Origin: UBA10364 sp905182675
GTDB lineage: Bacteria; Bacteroidota; Bacteroidia; Flavobacteriales; Schleiferiaceae
DNA length: 64,000 nucleotides
Direction: 5' to 3'
Assembly (NCBI GenBank): GCA_963933975.1
Contig: CAWVWE010000008.1
Span: 1 to 64,000 of the forward strand
Numbering within the stretch: position 1 is the first letter of the stretch; every line of letters starts with the position of its first letter. The notes below the pieces were generated by a model that was given only the letters and a program-made list of their open reading frames with translations, had not been told where the DNA came from and did no database searches. The position numbers and the translations under genes were made by a program. Below are positions 1-8,413 of this stretch, piece by piece.

Positions 1-60
1 AGGAAATCAAAGGTACTATCTCCCGGTGATTATACTTCGACTTGGTGGAATGAATTTTGA
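1..60 (+). CDS. C-terminal end of an unknown protein (partial)
   Basis: One frame is open from the window edge to a TGA at 58-60. It encodes a 19-residue tail ending T-S-T-W-W-N-E-F. The next gene (113-616) lies on the opposite strand and converges on it, which fits a real gene end at this point. Nothing in so short a stretch identifies a family. An open frame on the minus strand through the same bases (112 to 1) has no ATG and is the less likely reading. Confidence 0.35.
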   Translation, partial: RKSKVLSPGDYTSTWWNEF

Positions 61-112
61 AGGTGGTGTTCTTCAAGGGATTTGGACTTTCATCCCAACG
101 GTATAGCCGAAA

Positions 113-616
113 TCAGCGGACTATCTGAATAAGTCTTAAATCGTAACGCAGAGGACTTTGCGGCGGAACCTTATCTAAGTCACCTGCCAGTCCGCGTGCT
201 AAAAACGAAGGGATAAGAACTAGCTTCTTTTCCCCTTCTTTCATTCCAGAGAGTGCTTCATGTAAGCCTATTTCCATTTCGCTCATTCCTAGATCAACGG
301 TATCAGTATATTGGCCTACGCCACTGTCATCCATTAGATAGACCGTTGCACTGTAAATAATCCTATCCCCCATTTCGGATGTTAGACCATCACCTTCTGA
401 AATCGACAGCTCATACATACCGTAACCATTGCGCTCAATTCCCTCAAGTTGATGTTGATCTATATATCCTTGAAGGATTTGACGCTCTTGTGCAAGGTAC
501 ATGCGTTGCCGCTCAACAGGGTCCACATTAATGGAGTTGACCGTTGATTCAGCACGCTCTGCACAAGAAAAAAGGCTTATTAATAAAACCGAGTATATCA
601 GTTTTTTTACTCCCAT
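113..616 (-). CDS. FKBP-type peptidyl-prolyl isomerase lipoprotein, GldI-like
   Basis: Predicted peptidyl-prolyl cis/trans isomerase anchored as a lipoprotein, assisting folding of exported envelope proteins. The 167-residue protein starts with a short basic n-region, a hydrophobic stretch and a lipobox L-F-S-C with the lipidated Cys at residue 18. A helical linker follows, then an FKBP fold from about residue 65 to the end. Typical FKBP features are G-D-R-I-I-Y near residue 80, the G-L-H-E-A-L-S-G-M segment, and the closing P-P-Q-S-P-L-R-Y-D strand. In Flavobacteria a similar lipoprotein, GldI, is needed for gliding, but this may be another FKBP paralogue, so no symbol is given. Its start overlaps the end of the upstream DHH gene by 10 nt, so the two are probably co-transcribed. 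Confidence 0.8.
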   Translation of the reverse strand: MGVKKLIYSVLLISLFSCAERAESTVNSINVDPVERQRMYLAQERQILQGYIDQHQLEGIERNGYGMYELSISEGDGLTSEMGDRIIYSATVYLMDDSGVGQYTDTVDLGMSEMEIGLHEALSGMKEGEKKLVLIPSFLARGLAGDLDKVPPQSPLRYDLRLIQIVR

Positions 617-1599
617 ACTAAAGTTGTTTTTGCATAATTAAGTGCATCAGCAATTGACATCTCTAATTTACCTCCAGCAGCATTTTTATGACCGCCACCA
701 TTAAACCCGTTACGTGCTATTTGATTGACATCTATTTGTCCTTCGCTACGAAGTGAGAGCTTGACAGCACCCTTTTCCTCTCTCATGAATATGGTCATCT
801 TGGACCCTGCAATACTCAAACCGTAATTCACAAATCCTTCTGTAATGCCTTTTTCAAAGCCCAGTCTATCGCATTGCTTTTCCGTTAGGTACAAAAGCAC
901 TTTATCACCTGAAGGGCTCAATTGCATTTGATCTAACATTGCTCCTAAGAGACGAAGTCGCGCCGCAGGTTGTGCATCAAAAATCTTTCCATGTAACACG
1001 TGCGGCTCCACTCCTAGCTCAATTAATTTCCCTGCCACTTCGTGGGTACGGCTACTGGTAGCGCTGTATTTAAAACTTCCCGTATCCGTGACGATCCCTG
1101 TGTATATGGATTCTGCACTGTGCTTATCTAAGTGTTCCAGCCATCCAAACATGTCACAGAACTCATAGATCATTTGACAGGTAGAACTCATATCTGTGTC
1201 ACTGTAGATAAAGTCAGGCCAATCCTCAGGTTGCTGGTGGTGATCTATCATTACTTTGGAAGCCTTCGCTTCTCTTAGTGCTGATTCCATATCAGCAGAT
1301 CTTCCAAAGGCGTTATAATCTAAATGAAAGATCATATCTGCCTCTTCAATCACTGCATTACCTGCAGTTTTACCCTCAGCGTAAATCAACACACGCTCAT
1401 TACCATGTAAATGCCAAAGAAATTTAGGATATGGATTAGGTACAACCACGCTCACTTTCTTTCCCATTTTCTCTAATACTTGCTGCAGAGCAAGTGCACT
1501 TCCCATAGCATCACCATCTGGGTTGGTATGGTTCGTGATAACGATTTTAGATGCAGATTTAAAGGTTTCAATAAACCCATCAAGACGTATTTCTTTCAT
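607..1599 (-). CDS. nrnA: DHH/DHHA1 phosphoesterase, NrnA-like (nanoRNase / pAp phosphatase)
   Basis: Predicted cytoplasmic Mn-dependent phosphoesterase that degrades 2-5 nt RNAs and/or dephosphorylates pAp. The ATG at 1599 is preferred because the product then begins M-K-E-I-R-L just before the first conserved strand, giving 330 residues, usual for NrnA. An upstream in-frame ATG at 1653 would run back through the divergent ndk promoter. Metal-binding motifs are visible: N-H-T-N-P-D-G-D (His24, Asp28, Asp30), Asp94 in F-H-L-D-Y-N, the D-H-H triad at 119-121, and G-I-V-T-D-T-G. The C-terminal DHHA1 domain carries G-F-N-G-G-G-H-K-N-A-A-G-G. It is divergent from ndk and its end overlaps the start of the FKBP lipoprotein gene. 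Confidence 0.9.
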   Translation of the reverse strand: MKEIRLDGFIETFKSASKIVITNHTNPDGDAMGSALALQQVLEKMGKKVSVVVPNPYPKFLWHLHGNERVLIYAEGKTAGNAVIEEADMIFHLDYNAFGRSADMESALREAKASKVMIDHHQQPEDWPDFIYSDTDMSSTCQMIYEFCDMFGWLEHLDKHSAESIYTGIVTDTGSFKYSATSSRTHEVAGKLIELGVEPHVLHGKIFDAQPAARLRLLGAMLDQMQLSPSGDKVLLYLTEKQCDRLGFEKGITEGFVNYGLSIAGSKMTIFMREEKGAVKLSLRSEGQIDVNQIARNGFNGGGHKNAAGGKLEMSIADALNYAKTTLVWE

Positions 1600-1612
1600 A
1601 CTTGTTTCTAAC

Positions 1613-1645
1613 TTGACACAAAGGTGCAGGAAAAGTGTACCTTTG
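1613..1645 (+). promoter_or_regulatory. Bacteroidota-type promoter for ndk
   Basis: A TTG at 1613-1615 and TACCTTTG at 1638-1645 match the Bacteroidota sigma pattern TTTG / TAnnTTTG, with slightly wide spacing (22 nt). The predicted transcript would start about 25 nt before the ndk ATG at 1677. The nrnA start lies on the other strand just upstream. Confidence 0.6.
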
Positions 1646-1676
1646 CGGCGCAAAAAATTGATAAAACTAAAATAAA

Positions 1677-2096
1677 ATGGCAGGTACTAAAACTCTTACC
1701 ATGATTAAACCAGATGGCGTACGTGACGGTCATATTGGAGCAATCTTGAACCAAATTAACGAAGCAGGTTTCCGTATTTCAGCGATGAAGTTAACACAAC
1801 TTTCTCAAGCTGATGCAGAAGCATTCTACGCAGTACACAAAGAACGTCCATTCTATGGTGAACTAGTTGACTTTATGACTTCTGGTCCTATCGTTGCAGC
1901 TATCCTTGAGAAAGACAACGCAGTAGAGGATTTCCGCACGCTGATCGGGGCTACAAACCCAGCAGAGGCCGCAGAAGGAACACTACGCGCTCGTTTTGCA
2001 AAAAGCATTGGCGAGAACGCCGTTCACGGTTCTGATAGCGATGAAAATGCACAGATAGAAGGTGACTTCCATTTTGCAGGACGCGAACAGTTCTAG
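1677..2096 (+). CDS. ndk: Nucleoside diphosphate kinase
   Basis: Transfers the gamma phosphate from ATP to nucleoside diphosphates through a phospho-histidine intermediate, balancing NTP and dNTP pools in the cytoplasm. The 139-residue product has the usual family length. The N-terminal T-L-T-M-I-K-P-D-G-V strand, the H-K-E-R-P-F-Y segment and the active-site motif N-A-V-H-G-S-D-S with catalytic His117 are all present, and the protein ends with the usual aromatic C-terminal tail. It has its own promoter and is divergent from nrnA. rplS follows 104 nt downstream behind a second promoter. Confidence 0.97.
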   Translation: MAGTKTLTMIKPDGVRDGHIGAILNQINEAGFRISAMKLTQLSQADAEAFYAVHKERPFYGELVDFMTSGPIVAAILEKDNAVEDFRTLIGATNPAEAAEGTLRARFAKSIGENAVHGSDSDENAQIEGDFHFAGREQF

Positions 2097-2112
2097 ACAA
2101 AGAATTATTTAT

Positions 2113-2120
2113 TACTTTTG
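2113..2120 (+). promoter_or_regulatory. -7 element TAnnTTTG upstream of rplS
   Basis: TACTTTTG at 2113-2120 matches the Bacteroidota -7 consensus. It lies directly after the ndk stop and leaves a leader of roughly 75 nt before the rplS ATG. No convincing -33 TTTG was found, so spacing support is lacking. The leader could host autoregulation, but no known motif was recognised in it. Confidence 0.5.
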
Positions 2121-2200
2121 CCCTCCCGAAAGGGAACTGCGTATCAACCTCTGGCAAGAGATGTGAATGTTGGTCCACAGAAATAGAAAATATTATAATC

Positions 2201-2548
2201 ATGGATTTAGTCAAGTTTGTAGAAGACGAATTTGTAGCGAGAAAAGAATTTCCTGTTTTTGGAGCTGGTGACACTGTCACTGTATTCTTCCAAATTACGG
2301 AGGGTGAAAAAACTCGTACACAGTTCTTCCGTGGAATCGTTTTACAGCGCAGAGGTACAGGTTTAACCGAAACATTTACGATTCGCAAGATGAGTGGTAG
2401 TGTTGGTGTTGAGCGTATCTTCCCTGTTAATCTTCCAGCAATCGAAAAAATTGAAGTTAACAAACGTGGTAAAGTACGTCGTTCGCGTATCTTCTATCAA
2501 CGTGAGCGTACTGGTAAAGCAGCTCGTATTAAAGAGCTTCGTTACTAG
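2201..2548 (+). CDS. rplS: 50S ribosomal protein L19
   Basis: Large-subunit ribosomal protein at the 30S-50S interface. The 115-residue sequence has the family hallmarks: P-V-F-G-A-G-D-T-V-T-V near residue 20, R-T-Q-F-F-R-G-I-V-L-Q-R-R-G near 45, T-F-T-I-R-K-M-S-G-S-V-G-V-E-R-I-F-P in the middle, and a basic tail containing R-G-K-V-R-R-S and R-E-R-T-G-K-A-A-R-I. The gene stands alone between its own promoter region and a strong terminator. In many bacteria rplS sits with trmD and rimM; that context is absent here. Confidence 0.97.
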   Translation: MDLVKFVEDEFVARKEFPVFGAGDTVTVFFQITEGEKTRTQFFRGIVLQRRGTGLTETFTIRKMSGSVGVERIFPVNLPAIEKIEVNKRGKVRRSRIFYQRERTGKAARIKELRY

Positions 2549-2570
2549 GCAAACGCCTGAGAAACAAAAA

Positions 2571-2603
2571 ATCCCCAACCTTAACGGTTGGGGATTTTTT
2601 TTT
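2571..2603 (+). terminator. Rho-independent terminator after rplS
   Basis: TCCCCAACC (2572-2580) and GGTTGGGGA (2586-2594) form a perfect 9-bp stem with a 5-nt loop, followed by a run of eight T. An A-run also precedes the stem, so it could work in both directions between rplS and the converging OmpA-family gene. Confidence 0.9.
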
Positions 2604-2622
2604 GCTTTTTACTGGGGTTCTG

Positions 2623-4623
2623 TTATAGTTGTGTCACCACAAATACCGTACGCCTGTTTAATGCTCGGCCCACCTCTGAATTATTTGGTGCCATAGGTTT
2701 TGATTCTCCATACCCCTTATGGGATAGTTTACTTGATGGTATACCTAATTTATAGAGAAGGTCAGCAACACTCTTAGCCCTTCTTGTAGATAGGTTTAGG
2801 TTAGCTGATGCATCACCGACATTGTCTGTATGGCCTTGTATTTGAACTTTGAGATTTGCGGCTCCCGATAAGAAATCAGCAAATTCAGCAATGAGTAATT
2901 TACTTTGCAGATCTAAACGATCTGACGCTGTTTCAAAGAGAATATGTGGAATAGGATACGTTCCACCCTGCTCAAGCTCCTTATGTTCTAGGCCAACTTC
3001 CAAACGGTCAACTTTACCCGGAGGCCCTAAAGAAGCTAAACTCAACCGGAGCGGTGCAGCGCTAAATGCCGCTTTTTTAGCTTCTACTTTAAGTAATAGC
3101 TCGTTGGCTTCCGTTTTTTGAACGACCGCCGTAAAGCTCCCGTCGTCTTCACTCACCTGGAGTGTGGTTTCTTTTCCTGTAGTACTATTCTTCAGAACAA
3201 CTCTTGCGTTATCATCAGAAGCATACTGGTCTTTCCGTAAGGTTCCCTTTACTAAAACGACTTCTTCAGGACGAATTGCCTCATAAAGATCAAAGAAGTA
3301 AATATCCCAGCCATTTGCACTGTTGATTTTGTTTGACGCGAAATACGCTTGCATACCATCCAGAGTTACCATCAACCCTATCTCATCTTTTTCTGTGTTA
3401 ATTGGGTATCCAAGATTTTGAGGTTTATCCCAAGCCAATTCATCCGACCTACTCTTAAATAGATCATACCCTCCCATTCCTGGATGACCGTTGCTCGCGA
3501 AATATAAACTTTCGCTGTCAGGATGAATGAAGGGACTCTTTTCGTTTTTAGAGGTGTTGATGGTTGGTCCTAAATTAACAGGAGTACTCCAATCGCCTGT
3601 TATTGTTTTGACACTTCTATAAATATCTAAGCCACCTTCTCCTGACTTGCGGTCGCTAGCGAAGTATAAAACATCTCCATTAGGACTGATACTTGGTTGA
3701 CTTTCCCAACTATCTGGCTCATTAACGTTGGTCATGGGTCTAATTCCGTTCCAAACCCCATATCCAAAAGTTGTATAATACAGGTCACAGTTTTGTTTAC
3801 CTGTTTTAGGATTACGCTCACAAATGGTAAAGACCATAAGCTTATTATCCGCTGTCATCGTTGGCCCACCCTCATTATATTGCGAATTGAAGGGAGAGGT
3901 AAGAGCTTGTCCTTCTTCGAAAAGAGGCATTCCAGACCGCTCTCCCTTTACCTGTGAGACACTAAACTCCTCCACGCTTCTCATTGGAGCTCCTGGACCG
4001 TCGTATTTATTGCGTTTCTTACTCCTTCTTGTGAAATACAGCTGCGAGCCGTCAGGGGTCATTGAAGCAAGGTATTCGTCGAACCTTGTGTTAATATCTC
4101 TCGCAGGCTTGGGGTCAAACGGCACAGGAGATGCAAAAAAGGTCTCTTTTATATTGATTTCTTCGAGCATGCCCTCGACTTCCTGATCATAGCCATACTC
4201 ACGGTCATCACGTAATAGCCATTTCTCAAAATAAGTTCTGGCTTCATCAGGCCGACCGCCAGCCAGCGCCAATGATCCAACTTGATATAGAAGATCAGGC
4301 TTATAACCAGGACAGCGTTTGACGAGACGTTTCCAATGAGCCTCGGCCAATTCGAACTTACTGGTTCGAATCGCCCATTCGCCTTTTAAATACAACGCAT
4401 GTTGGTCTCCTTCATTCACACGTAATGCCGCACCAATATATACTTGAGCGCTAGGGTAATCCTTCGCATTTAGAGCACGAACGGCCTTTTGAATCTGTTT
4501 TACAGGGCTTTTACCTCCGTCACCACAATACAACCCCAAAGTCACCGTTCCATTCTGCCCACGCCCCTGCTCAGGAAACAGTAGACAAACAAAAGCAAAG
4601 AGCGTTAGGAAAATATTACGCAT
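2623..4623 (-). CDS. TPR / PD40 beta-propeller / OmpA protein, PorE-like
   Basis: Probable periplasmic or outer-membrane-linked protein that binds peptidoglycan through OmpA. Residues 1-22 form a signal peptide; TPR-like helices occupy about 30-150. PD40/WD40-like propeller blades lie at about 175-455, recognisable from repeats such as S-P-N-G-D-V-L-Y-F-A-S-D and H-P-D-S-E-S-L-Y-F-A-S. A carboxypeptidase-regulatory-like sandwich follows at about 460-540. The C-terminal OmpA domain has I-Q-G-H-T-D-N-V-G-D and S-T-R-R-A-K-S-V. This TPR-propeller-CRD-OmpA order is that of PorE, which links the T9SS to peptidoglycan, but PorE is usually a lipoprotein and no lipobox is visible here. Its start overlaps the symporter stop by one base (TAATG). 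Confidence 0.8.
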   Translation of the reverse strand: MRNIFLTLFAFVCLLFPEQGRGQNGTVTLGLYCGDGGKSPVKQIQKAVRALNAKDYPSAQVYIGAALRVNEGDQHALYLKGEWAIRTSKFELAEAHWKRLVKRCPGYKPDLLYQVGSLALAGGRPDEARTYFEKWLLRDDREYGYDQEVEGMLEEINIKETFFASPVPFDPKPARDINTRFDEYLASMTPDGSQLYFTRRSKKRNKYDGPGAPMRSVEEFSVSQVKGERSGMPLFEEGQALTSPFNSQYNEGGPTMTADNKLMVFTICERNPKTGKQNCDLYYTTFGYGVWNGIRPMTNVNEPDSWESQPSISPNGDVLYFASDRKSGEGGLDIYRSVKTITGDWSTPVNLGPTINTSKNEKSPFIHPDSESLYFASNGHPGMGGYDLFKSRSDELAWDKPQNLGYPINTEKDEIGLMVTLDGMQAYFASNKINSANGWDIYFFDLYEAIRPEEVVLVKGTLRKDQYASDDNARVVLKNSTTGKETTLQVSEDDGSFTAVVQKTEANELLLKVEAKKAAFSAAPLRLSLASLGPPGKVDRLEVGLEHKELEQGGTYPIPHILFETASDRLDLQSKLLIAEFADFLSGAANLKVQIQGHTDNVGDASANLNLSTRRAKSVADLLYKLGIPSSKLSHKGYGESKPMAPNNSEVGRALNRRTVFVVTQL

Positions 4624-6065
4624 TAAGATTCATGGGTTTCGACTACCGTAAGTTTATCTTCTGATAGAGCGATAATCGTACTGACCGCTGCATCACCAGT
4701 TAGGTTAAGTACCGTACGGACCATATCAATGATTCTGTCAACGGGGAAAATAATGGCTATCCAAGCTGGATTAAGACCAACAGATTCCAGTACTACGATC
4801 AACATGATCAGCCCAGCCGAAGGAACTGAAGCAGCTCCAATAGAAGCCAAAGTGGCGGTAAGAATGATGGTCGCCTGCTGTATAAATGTAAGGTCAATCA
4901 TATGGAATTGGGCCATAAAGATCACAGCAACTGTCTGATACAGTGCCGTCCCATCCATGTTCACCGTTGCACCTACTGGAAGAACAAACGAACTTATTTC
5001 CTCATCAACACCTAAGTTGTCTCGCACACAATCCATAGTCACTGGAAGGGTCGCTGCGGTAGAACTAGTCGAAAAGGCAAGAAGTTGTGCTGGACGAATT
5101 CCACGCATGAAGTATACCCAGCTCTCCGTAAAAGACAACTTAGTTTTTCTAGATATTAAATAGGACATCACAGAAGGATACAGCACTAAAATCATAAATA
5201 ACAAACCAGCTATTGTAACTGTTGTATAGGCACCCAATGCTTTGAAAATTTCGACCAAACGACCTGGCTCATCACCTGCCATCTCTGCTAATTTGCCCGC
5301 CAGAAGAGCGAAAACAAAAAACGGAGCTCCCTTCATAATGATATCTACCATTTTGATAAATACCTCTGACAAACCAGTAATCACATCTGATACAGGCTTC
5401 ATTATCTTTTTTGGAAGCATCACCATAGTGACTCCAAAGAAGATCGCAAAGAAGATTACCTGAATCATCAGTGAATTATTGAATGATACGAAAATGTTTG
5501 ACGGAACCATGTCAACAAAGAATTGCAATGGCGACTGCTTTTTAGTATTACCTGCCGTCGCGATTTTGGCATTTAATTCTTCATTTGCCTGTTGCTCTGC
5601 TAGTGCCTGAGTTGCAGCGTCCATATATACAGACATTGAAGGGTCTTCAGAAAGACGCAGGTCATCAAAAAACTCAACACCATCTGTTTGATTCACCCAC
5701 ATCTCATAGGCGAGTCGATTGATTTGTAACTGCTCCTGAGAAGCCTGCTTTCCTGGGTTAAAGGTATTTGCGAGCAACATTCCAACGGATGCCGCGAGAA
5801 TAGTAGAGCCAATATAAAGAACCAGAGTCTTCACTCCCATTCGTCCCAGTGTAGCAGTATCACTTAAATTCCCAATTCCAGCGATTATGGAAAATAACAC
5901 CAGCGGTATCGCTATCAATTTTAACAGATTAATAAATATCTGACCAAACGGAGCAATCCAATCCATAGTGAAGGAAGACCAACCCATAGAAGAGCTTGTT
6001 AAGGCCCATAGAATACCTAATACCAGACCTATTATAATCTGTAGTGGAAGTGAAATTTTTTTCAT
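4623..6065 (-). CDS. Dicarboxylate/amino acid:cation symporter (DAACS family)
   Basis: Inner-membrane secondary transporter of the glutamate/aspartate/dicarboxylate family, probably Na+ or H+ coupled. Core motifs are present: the serine-rich hairpin S-T-S-S-T-A-A-T-L-P, N-M-D-G-T-A-L-Y in the unwound helix, the second hairpin I-G-A-A-S-V-P-S-A-G, and D-R-I-I-D-M-V-R-T-V-L-N-L-T-G-D-A near the end. At 480 residues it is longer than GltP-type proteins. The excess is a hydrophilic, alanine/glutamate-rich insert at about residues 105-180 before the F-F-V-D-M-V-P-S-N segment. The start overlaps the aroC stop (ATGA), and its own stop overlaps the next start. The substrate cannot be fixed from sequence alone. 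Confidence 0.9.
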   Translation of the reverse strand: MKKISLPLQIIIGLVLGILWALTSSSMGWSSFTMDWIAPFGQIFINLLKLIAIPLVLFSIIAGIGNLSDTATLGRMGVKTLVLYIGSTILAASVGMLLANTFNPGKQASQEQLQINRLAYEMWVNQTDGVEFFDDLRLSEDPSMSVYMDAATQALAEQQANEELNAKIATAGNTKKQSPLQFFVDMVPSNIFVSFNNSLMIQVIFFAIFFGVTMVMLPKKIMKPVSDVITGLSEVFIKMVDIIMKGAPFFVFALLAGKLAEMAGDEPGRLVEIFKALGAYTTVTIAGLLFMILVLYPSVMSYLISRKTKLSFTESWVYFMRGIRPAQLLAFSTSSTAATLPVTMDCVRDNLGVDEEISSFVLPVGATVNMDGTALYQTVAVIFMAQFHMIDLTFIQQATIILTATLASIGAASVPSAGLIMLIVVLESVGLNPAWIAIIFPVDRIIDMVRTVLNLTGDAAVSTIIALSEDKLTVVETHES

Positions 6066-7126
6066 CGTTTGTATTTAAGATTTCTCAAATAATGATCTGC
6101 GAGAACCAGTTTTATCATGGCCTCAACTATAGGTACCGCTCGCGGAACCACGCATGGGTCATGTCGTCCTTTAGCCTCTAGGACCACTTCTTCTCCTTGA
6201 TTATTTACGGTCTCTTGTGGCTTACCTATGGTTGCCACTGGTTTAAATGCTACCCTTAATTCAATTGGAGCACCATTGCTCAAACCTCCAACGACGCCAC
6301 CGGCATTATTGGTTTTAGTTTGGAAGTTCTTCCCAATCTCATCATTGTGTTGGCTACCAAGCATCGCTGCTGCAGAAAATCCTGAGCCAATTTCAAATCC
6401 CTTTACGGCATTAATGCTCAACATGGCTTTTGCTAAATCTGCTTGTAGTTTATCAAATACGGGCTCACCTAATCCAACAGGAACACCCGTTATAACTGCG
6501 GTGACCGTCCCCCCAGTACTGTCTTTCTCATCTCGGACGTGTTCTATGTATGCCTCCATTTCTCCTGCAGCCTGAGGATCTGGGCAACGGGTTGGATGGG
6601 CATCAATCTGAGTAAGATCTAAATGCTGCCAATTTGTTTTGATCTCAATAGGTCCAACGCTTGAAGTCCATGCACGTACTTGTACTTCCGGCATTAAAAG
6701 ACCAGCTAAAGCACCTCCAACAACGCGACATGCTGTTTCACGAGCGCTTGATCGACCACCACCTCTGTAATCTCTATGCCCATACTTCGCATCGTACACA
6801 TAATCTGCGTGTGACGGTCGGTATACTTTTTCAAGGTCTGAATAATCTTTACTCTGCTGGTCTTTATTAAGAATAGAGAAGGCTATGGGGGTTCCTGTGG
6901 TTTTTCCTTGAAAGATTCCACTATGAAAACGGACTTGATCCACCTCGCTGCGCTCGGTAGTAAGATGACTTTGACCAGGTCTACGTCTGTCTAGCGCGTT
7001 TTGCACAGCTGCAATGTCCACCGCTATACCAGAAGGGACACCGTCTAAAATTCCACCTATTTGCTCTCCATGACTTTCACCATAAGTAGTAAGCACTAAT
7101 GATTGTCCTATTGTATTTCCCGGCAT
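6062..7126 (-). CDS. aroC: Chorismate synthase
   Basis: Catalyses the last shikimate-pathway step, converting 5-enolpyruvylshikimate-3-phosphate to chorismate with reduced FMN. The ATG at 7126 is chosen because the product then begins M-P-G-N-T-I-G, matching the family N-terminus and giving 354 residues; an in-frame ATG at 7231 would overlap divergent hutI. Signatures seen are T-Y-G-E-S-H-G near residue 15, R-R-P-G-Q-S near 50, the Y-R-G-G-G-R-S-S-A-R-E-T region, and a C-terminal G-R-H-D-P-C-V-V-P-R-A-V-P. It is the first gene of a tightly coupled run with the symporter and OmpA-family genes, which have no obvious shared pathway. Confidence 0.96.
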   Translation of the reverse strand: MPGNTIGQSLVLTTYGESHGEQIGGILDGVPSGIAVDIAAVQNALDRRRPGQSHLTTERSEVDQVRFHSGIFQGKTTGTPIAFSILNKDQQSKDYSDLEKVYRPSHADYVYDAKYGHRDYRGGGRSSARETACRVVGGALAGLLMPEVQVRAWTSSVGPIEIKTNWQHLDLTQIDAHPTRCPDPQAAGEMEAYIEHVRDEKDSTGGTVTAVITGVPVGLGEPVFDKLQADLAKAMLSINAVKGFEIGSGFSAAAMLGSQHNDEIGKNFQTKTNNAGGVVGGLSNGAPIELRVAFKPVATIGKPQETVNNQGEEVVLEAKGRHDPCVVPRAVPIVEAMIKLVLADHYLRNLKYKR

Positions 7127-7171
7127 GCCACTAAAGTAGGAAACACAACGCATTCTTCGTAACATTGAAGC

Positions 7172-8413
7172 ATGAACCTTCGACTCATTAACATCAAACA
7201 CCTCGGTGGCATACAACCTGCAGCCACGCAAGCATTACGCGGAAAATCAATGGGTGAATTTCCAACTATGTCTAACGCCTTTCTGACCATCAAGGATGGA
7301 AAGATTGCTGATTTCGGTCCTATGCAGGATTGTCCTCATGACGATATGACCTTAAAAGACTGCCGTGGAAAGTCCGTATTACCGGCCTTTGTAGATTCAC
7401 ATTCACACTTAGTGTACGCAGGCACCAGAGAACAAGAATTCAACCTTCGCTTAAAGGGAGCGAGCTATGAAGAGATTGCGGCAGCAGGAGGTGGAATATT
7501 AAATAGTGCTCAAGAGGTTGCGAAAGCCACACCAGAAGACCTTTTGGACCAGGCACAAGTCAGACTTCATAAACTCATGGCTTATGGGACAGGGACATTA
7601 GAGGTGAAAAGTGGCTACGGATTGAATCCCGAAGGTGAATTAAAACTCTTGCGTGCGATCAAGGCCCTTAACAAGAATAGCCATGCGACTCTTGTACCCA
7701 CCTTTCTAGCCGCACACGCATTGCCGCTTTGGGCTAAAGATCAAGGAATGAATGGTACCCAGTATACAAAGTATATGCTAGACACCCTCATGCCTGTGAT
7801 AAGCAAGGAGAAATTGGCTCTTTTTATAGATGGGTTTATAGAACGAGATTACTTTAATATGGATGCCTTAGAGGCCATATTGGAGGCATCGGCTACCTAT
7901 GGGCTACCCACTAAAATCCATGTGAACCAATTCTTTGACATTGGTGCTATACCACGTGCTGTAGATGCAGGTGTACTGAGCGTAGATCATTTAGAAGTCA
8001 TGTCTGAACATGCTTTTAGTGCTCTTGAAGGCAGCGATACGATCGCCACGCTACTTCCAACTTGTAGCTATTTCTTAGGCATTCCTTATGCACCGGCACG
8101 TCGATTAATTGACAGCAATACTATCGTTGCCTTAGCCACAGATTATAATCCAGGCTCAAGCCCCACTGGAAGCATGCAACTAGTATGTAATATGGCTTGT
8201 GCAAAAATGAAAATGACACCAGCCGAGGCACTGAATGCCGCAACAATAAATGGTGCAGCAGCTTTAATGTTATCCGACCGCAAAGGTTCAATCACTATTG
8301 GAAAAGATGCAGACCTACTAATCACCAGAGAAATTCCTTCCATAGAGTTCATTTGCTATGATTTTGGCACCAATCATATTGAGCAGACCATTTTAGCAGG
8401 ACATATGATATGA
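7172..8413 (+). CDS. hutI: Imidazolonepropionase
   Basis: Amidohydrolase that opens 4-imidazolone-5-propionate to N-formimidoyl-L-glutamate in histidine degradation. The 413-residue protein has the metal site H-S-H in F-V-D-S-H-S-H-L-V-Y-A-G (about residues 70-80), F-L-A-A-H-A-L-P, K-I-H-V-N-Q-F, V-D-H-L-E, and the terminal A-T-D-Y-N-P-G-S-S-P-T-G. It starts 45 bp from divergent aroC and overlaps hutG by 4 nt (ATGA), so hutI-hutG-ftcD form one operon. The upstream genes hutH and hutU are not in the window and must lie elsewhere if the pathway is complete. Confidence 0.95.
   Translation: MNLRLINIKHLGGIQPAATQALRGKSMGEFPTMSNAFLTIKDGKIADFGPMQDCPHDDMTLKDCRGKSVLPAFVDSHSHLVYAGTREQEFNLRLKGASYEEIAAAGGGILNSAQEVAKATPEDLLDQAQVRLHKLMAYGTGTLEVKSGYGLNPEGELKLLRAIKALNKNSHATLVPTFLAAHALPLWAKDQGMNGTQYTKYMLDTLMPVISKEKLALFIDGFIERDYFNMDALEAILEASATYGLPTKIHVNQFFDIGAIPRAVDAGVLSVDHLEVMSEHAFSALEGSDTIATLLPTCSYFLGIPYAPARRLIDSNTIVALATDYNPGSSPTGSMQLVCNMACAKMKMTPAEALNAATINGAAALMLSDRKGSITIGKDADLLITREIPSIEFICYDFGTNHIEQTILAGHMI

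Noticed and set aside
1..112. Minus-strand open frame after the FKBP gene stop
   Set aside because: No ATG and no family-like residues; the plus-strand tail ending at 60 gives a more sensible convergent layout.
1951..2463. Long minus-strand frame across ndk and rplS
   Set aside because: It is antisense to two certain genes and its product has no family-like features.
6228..6575. Plus-strand ORF of 115 codons inside aroC
   Set aside because: Shadow of a highly conserved gene on the other strand.
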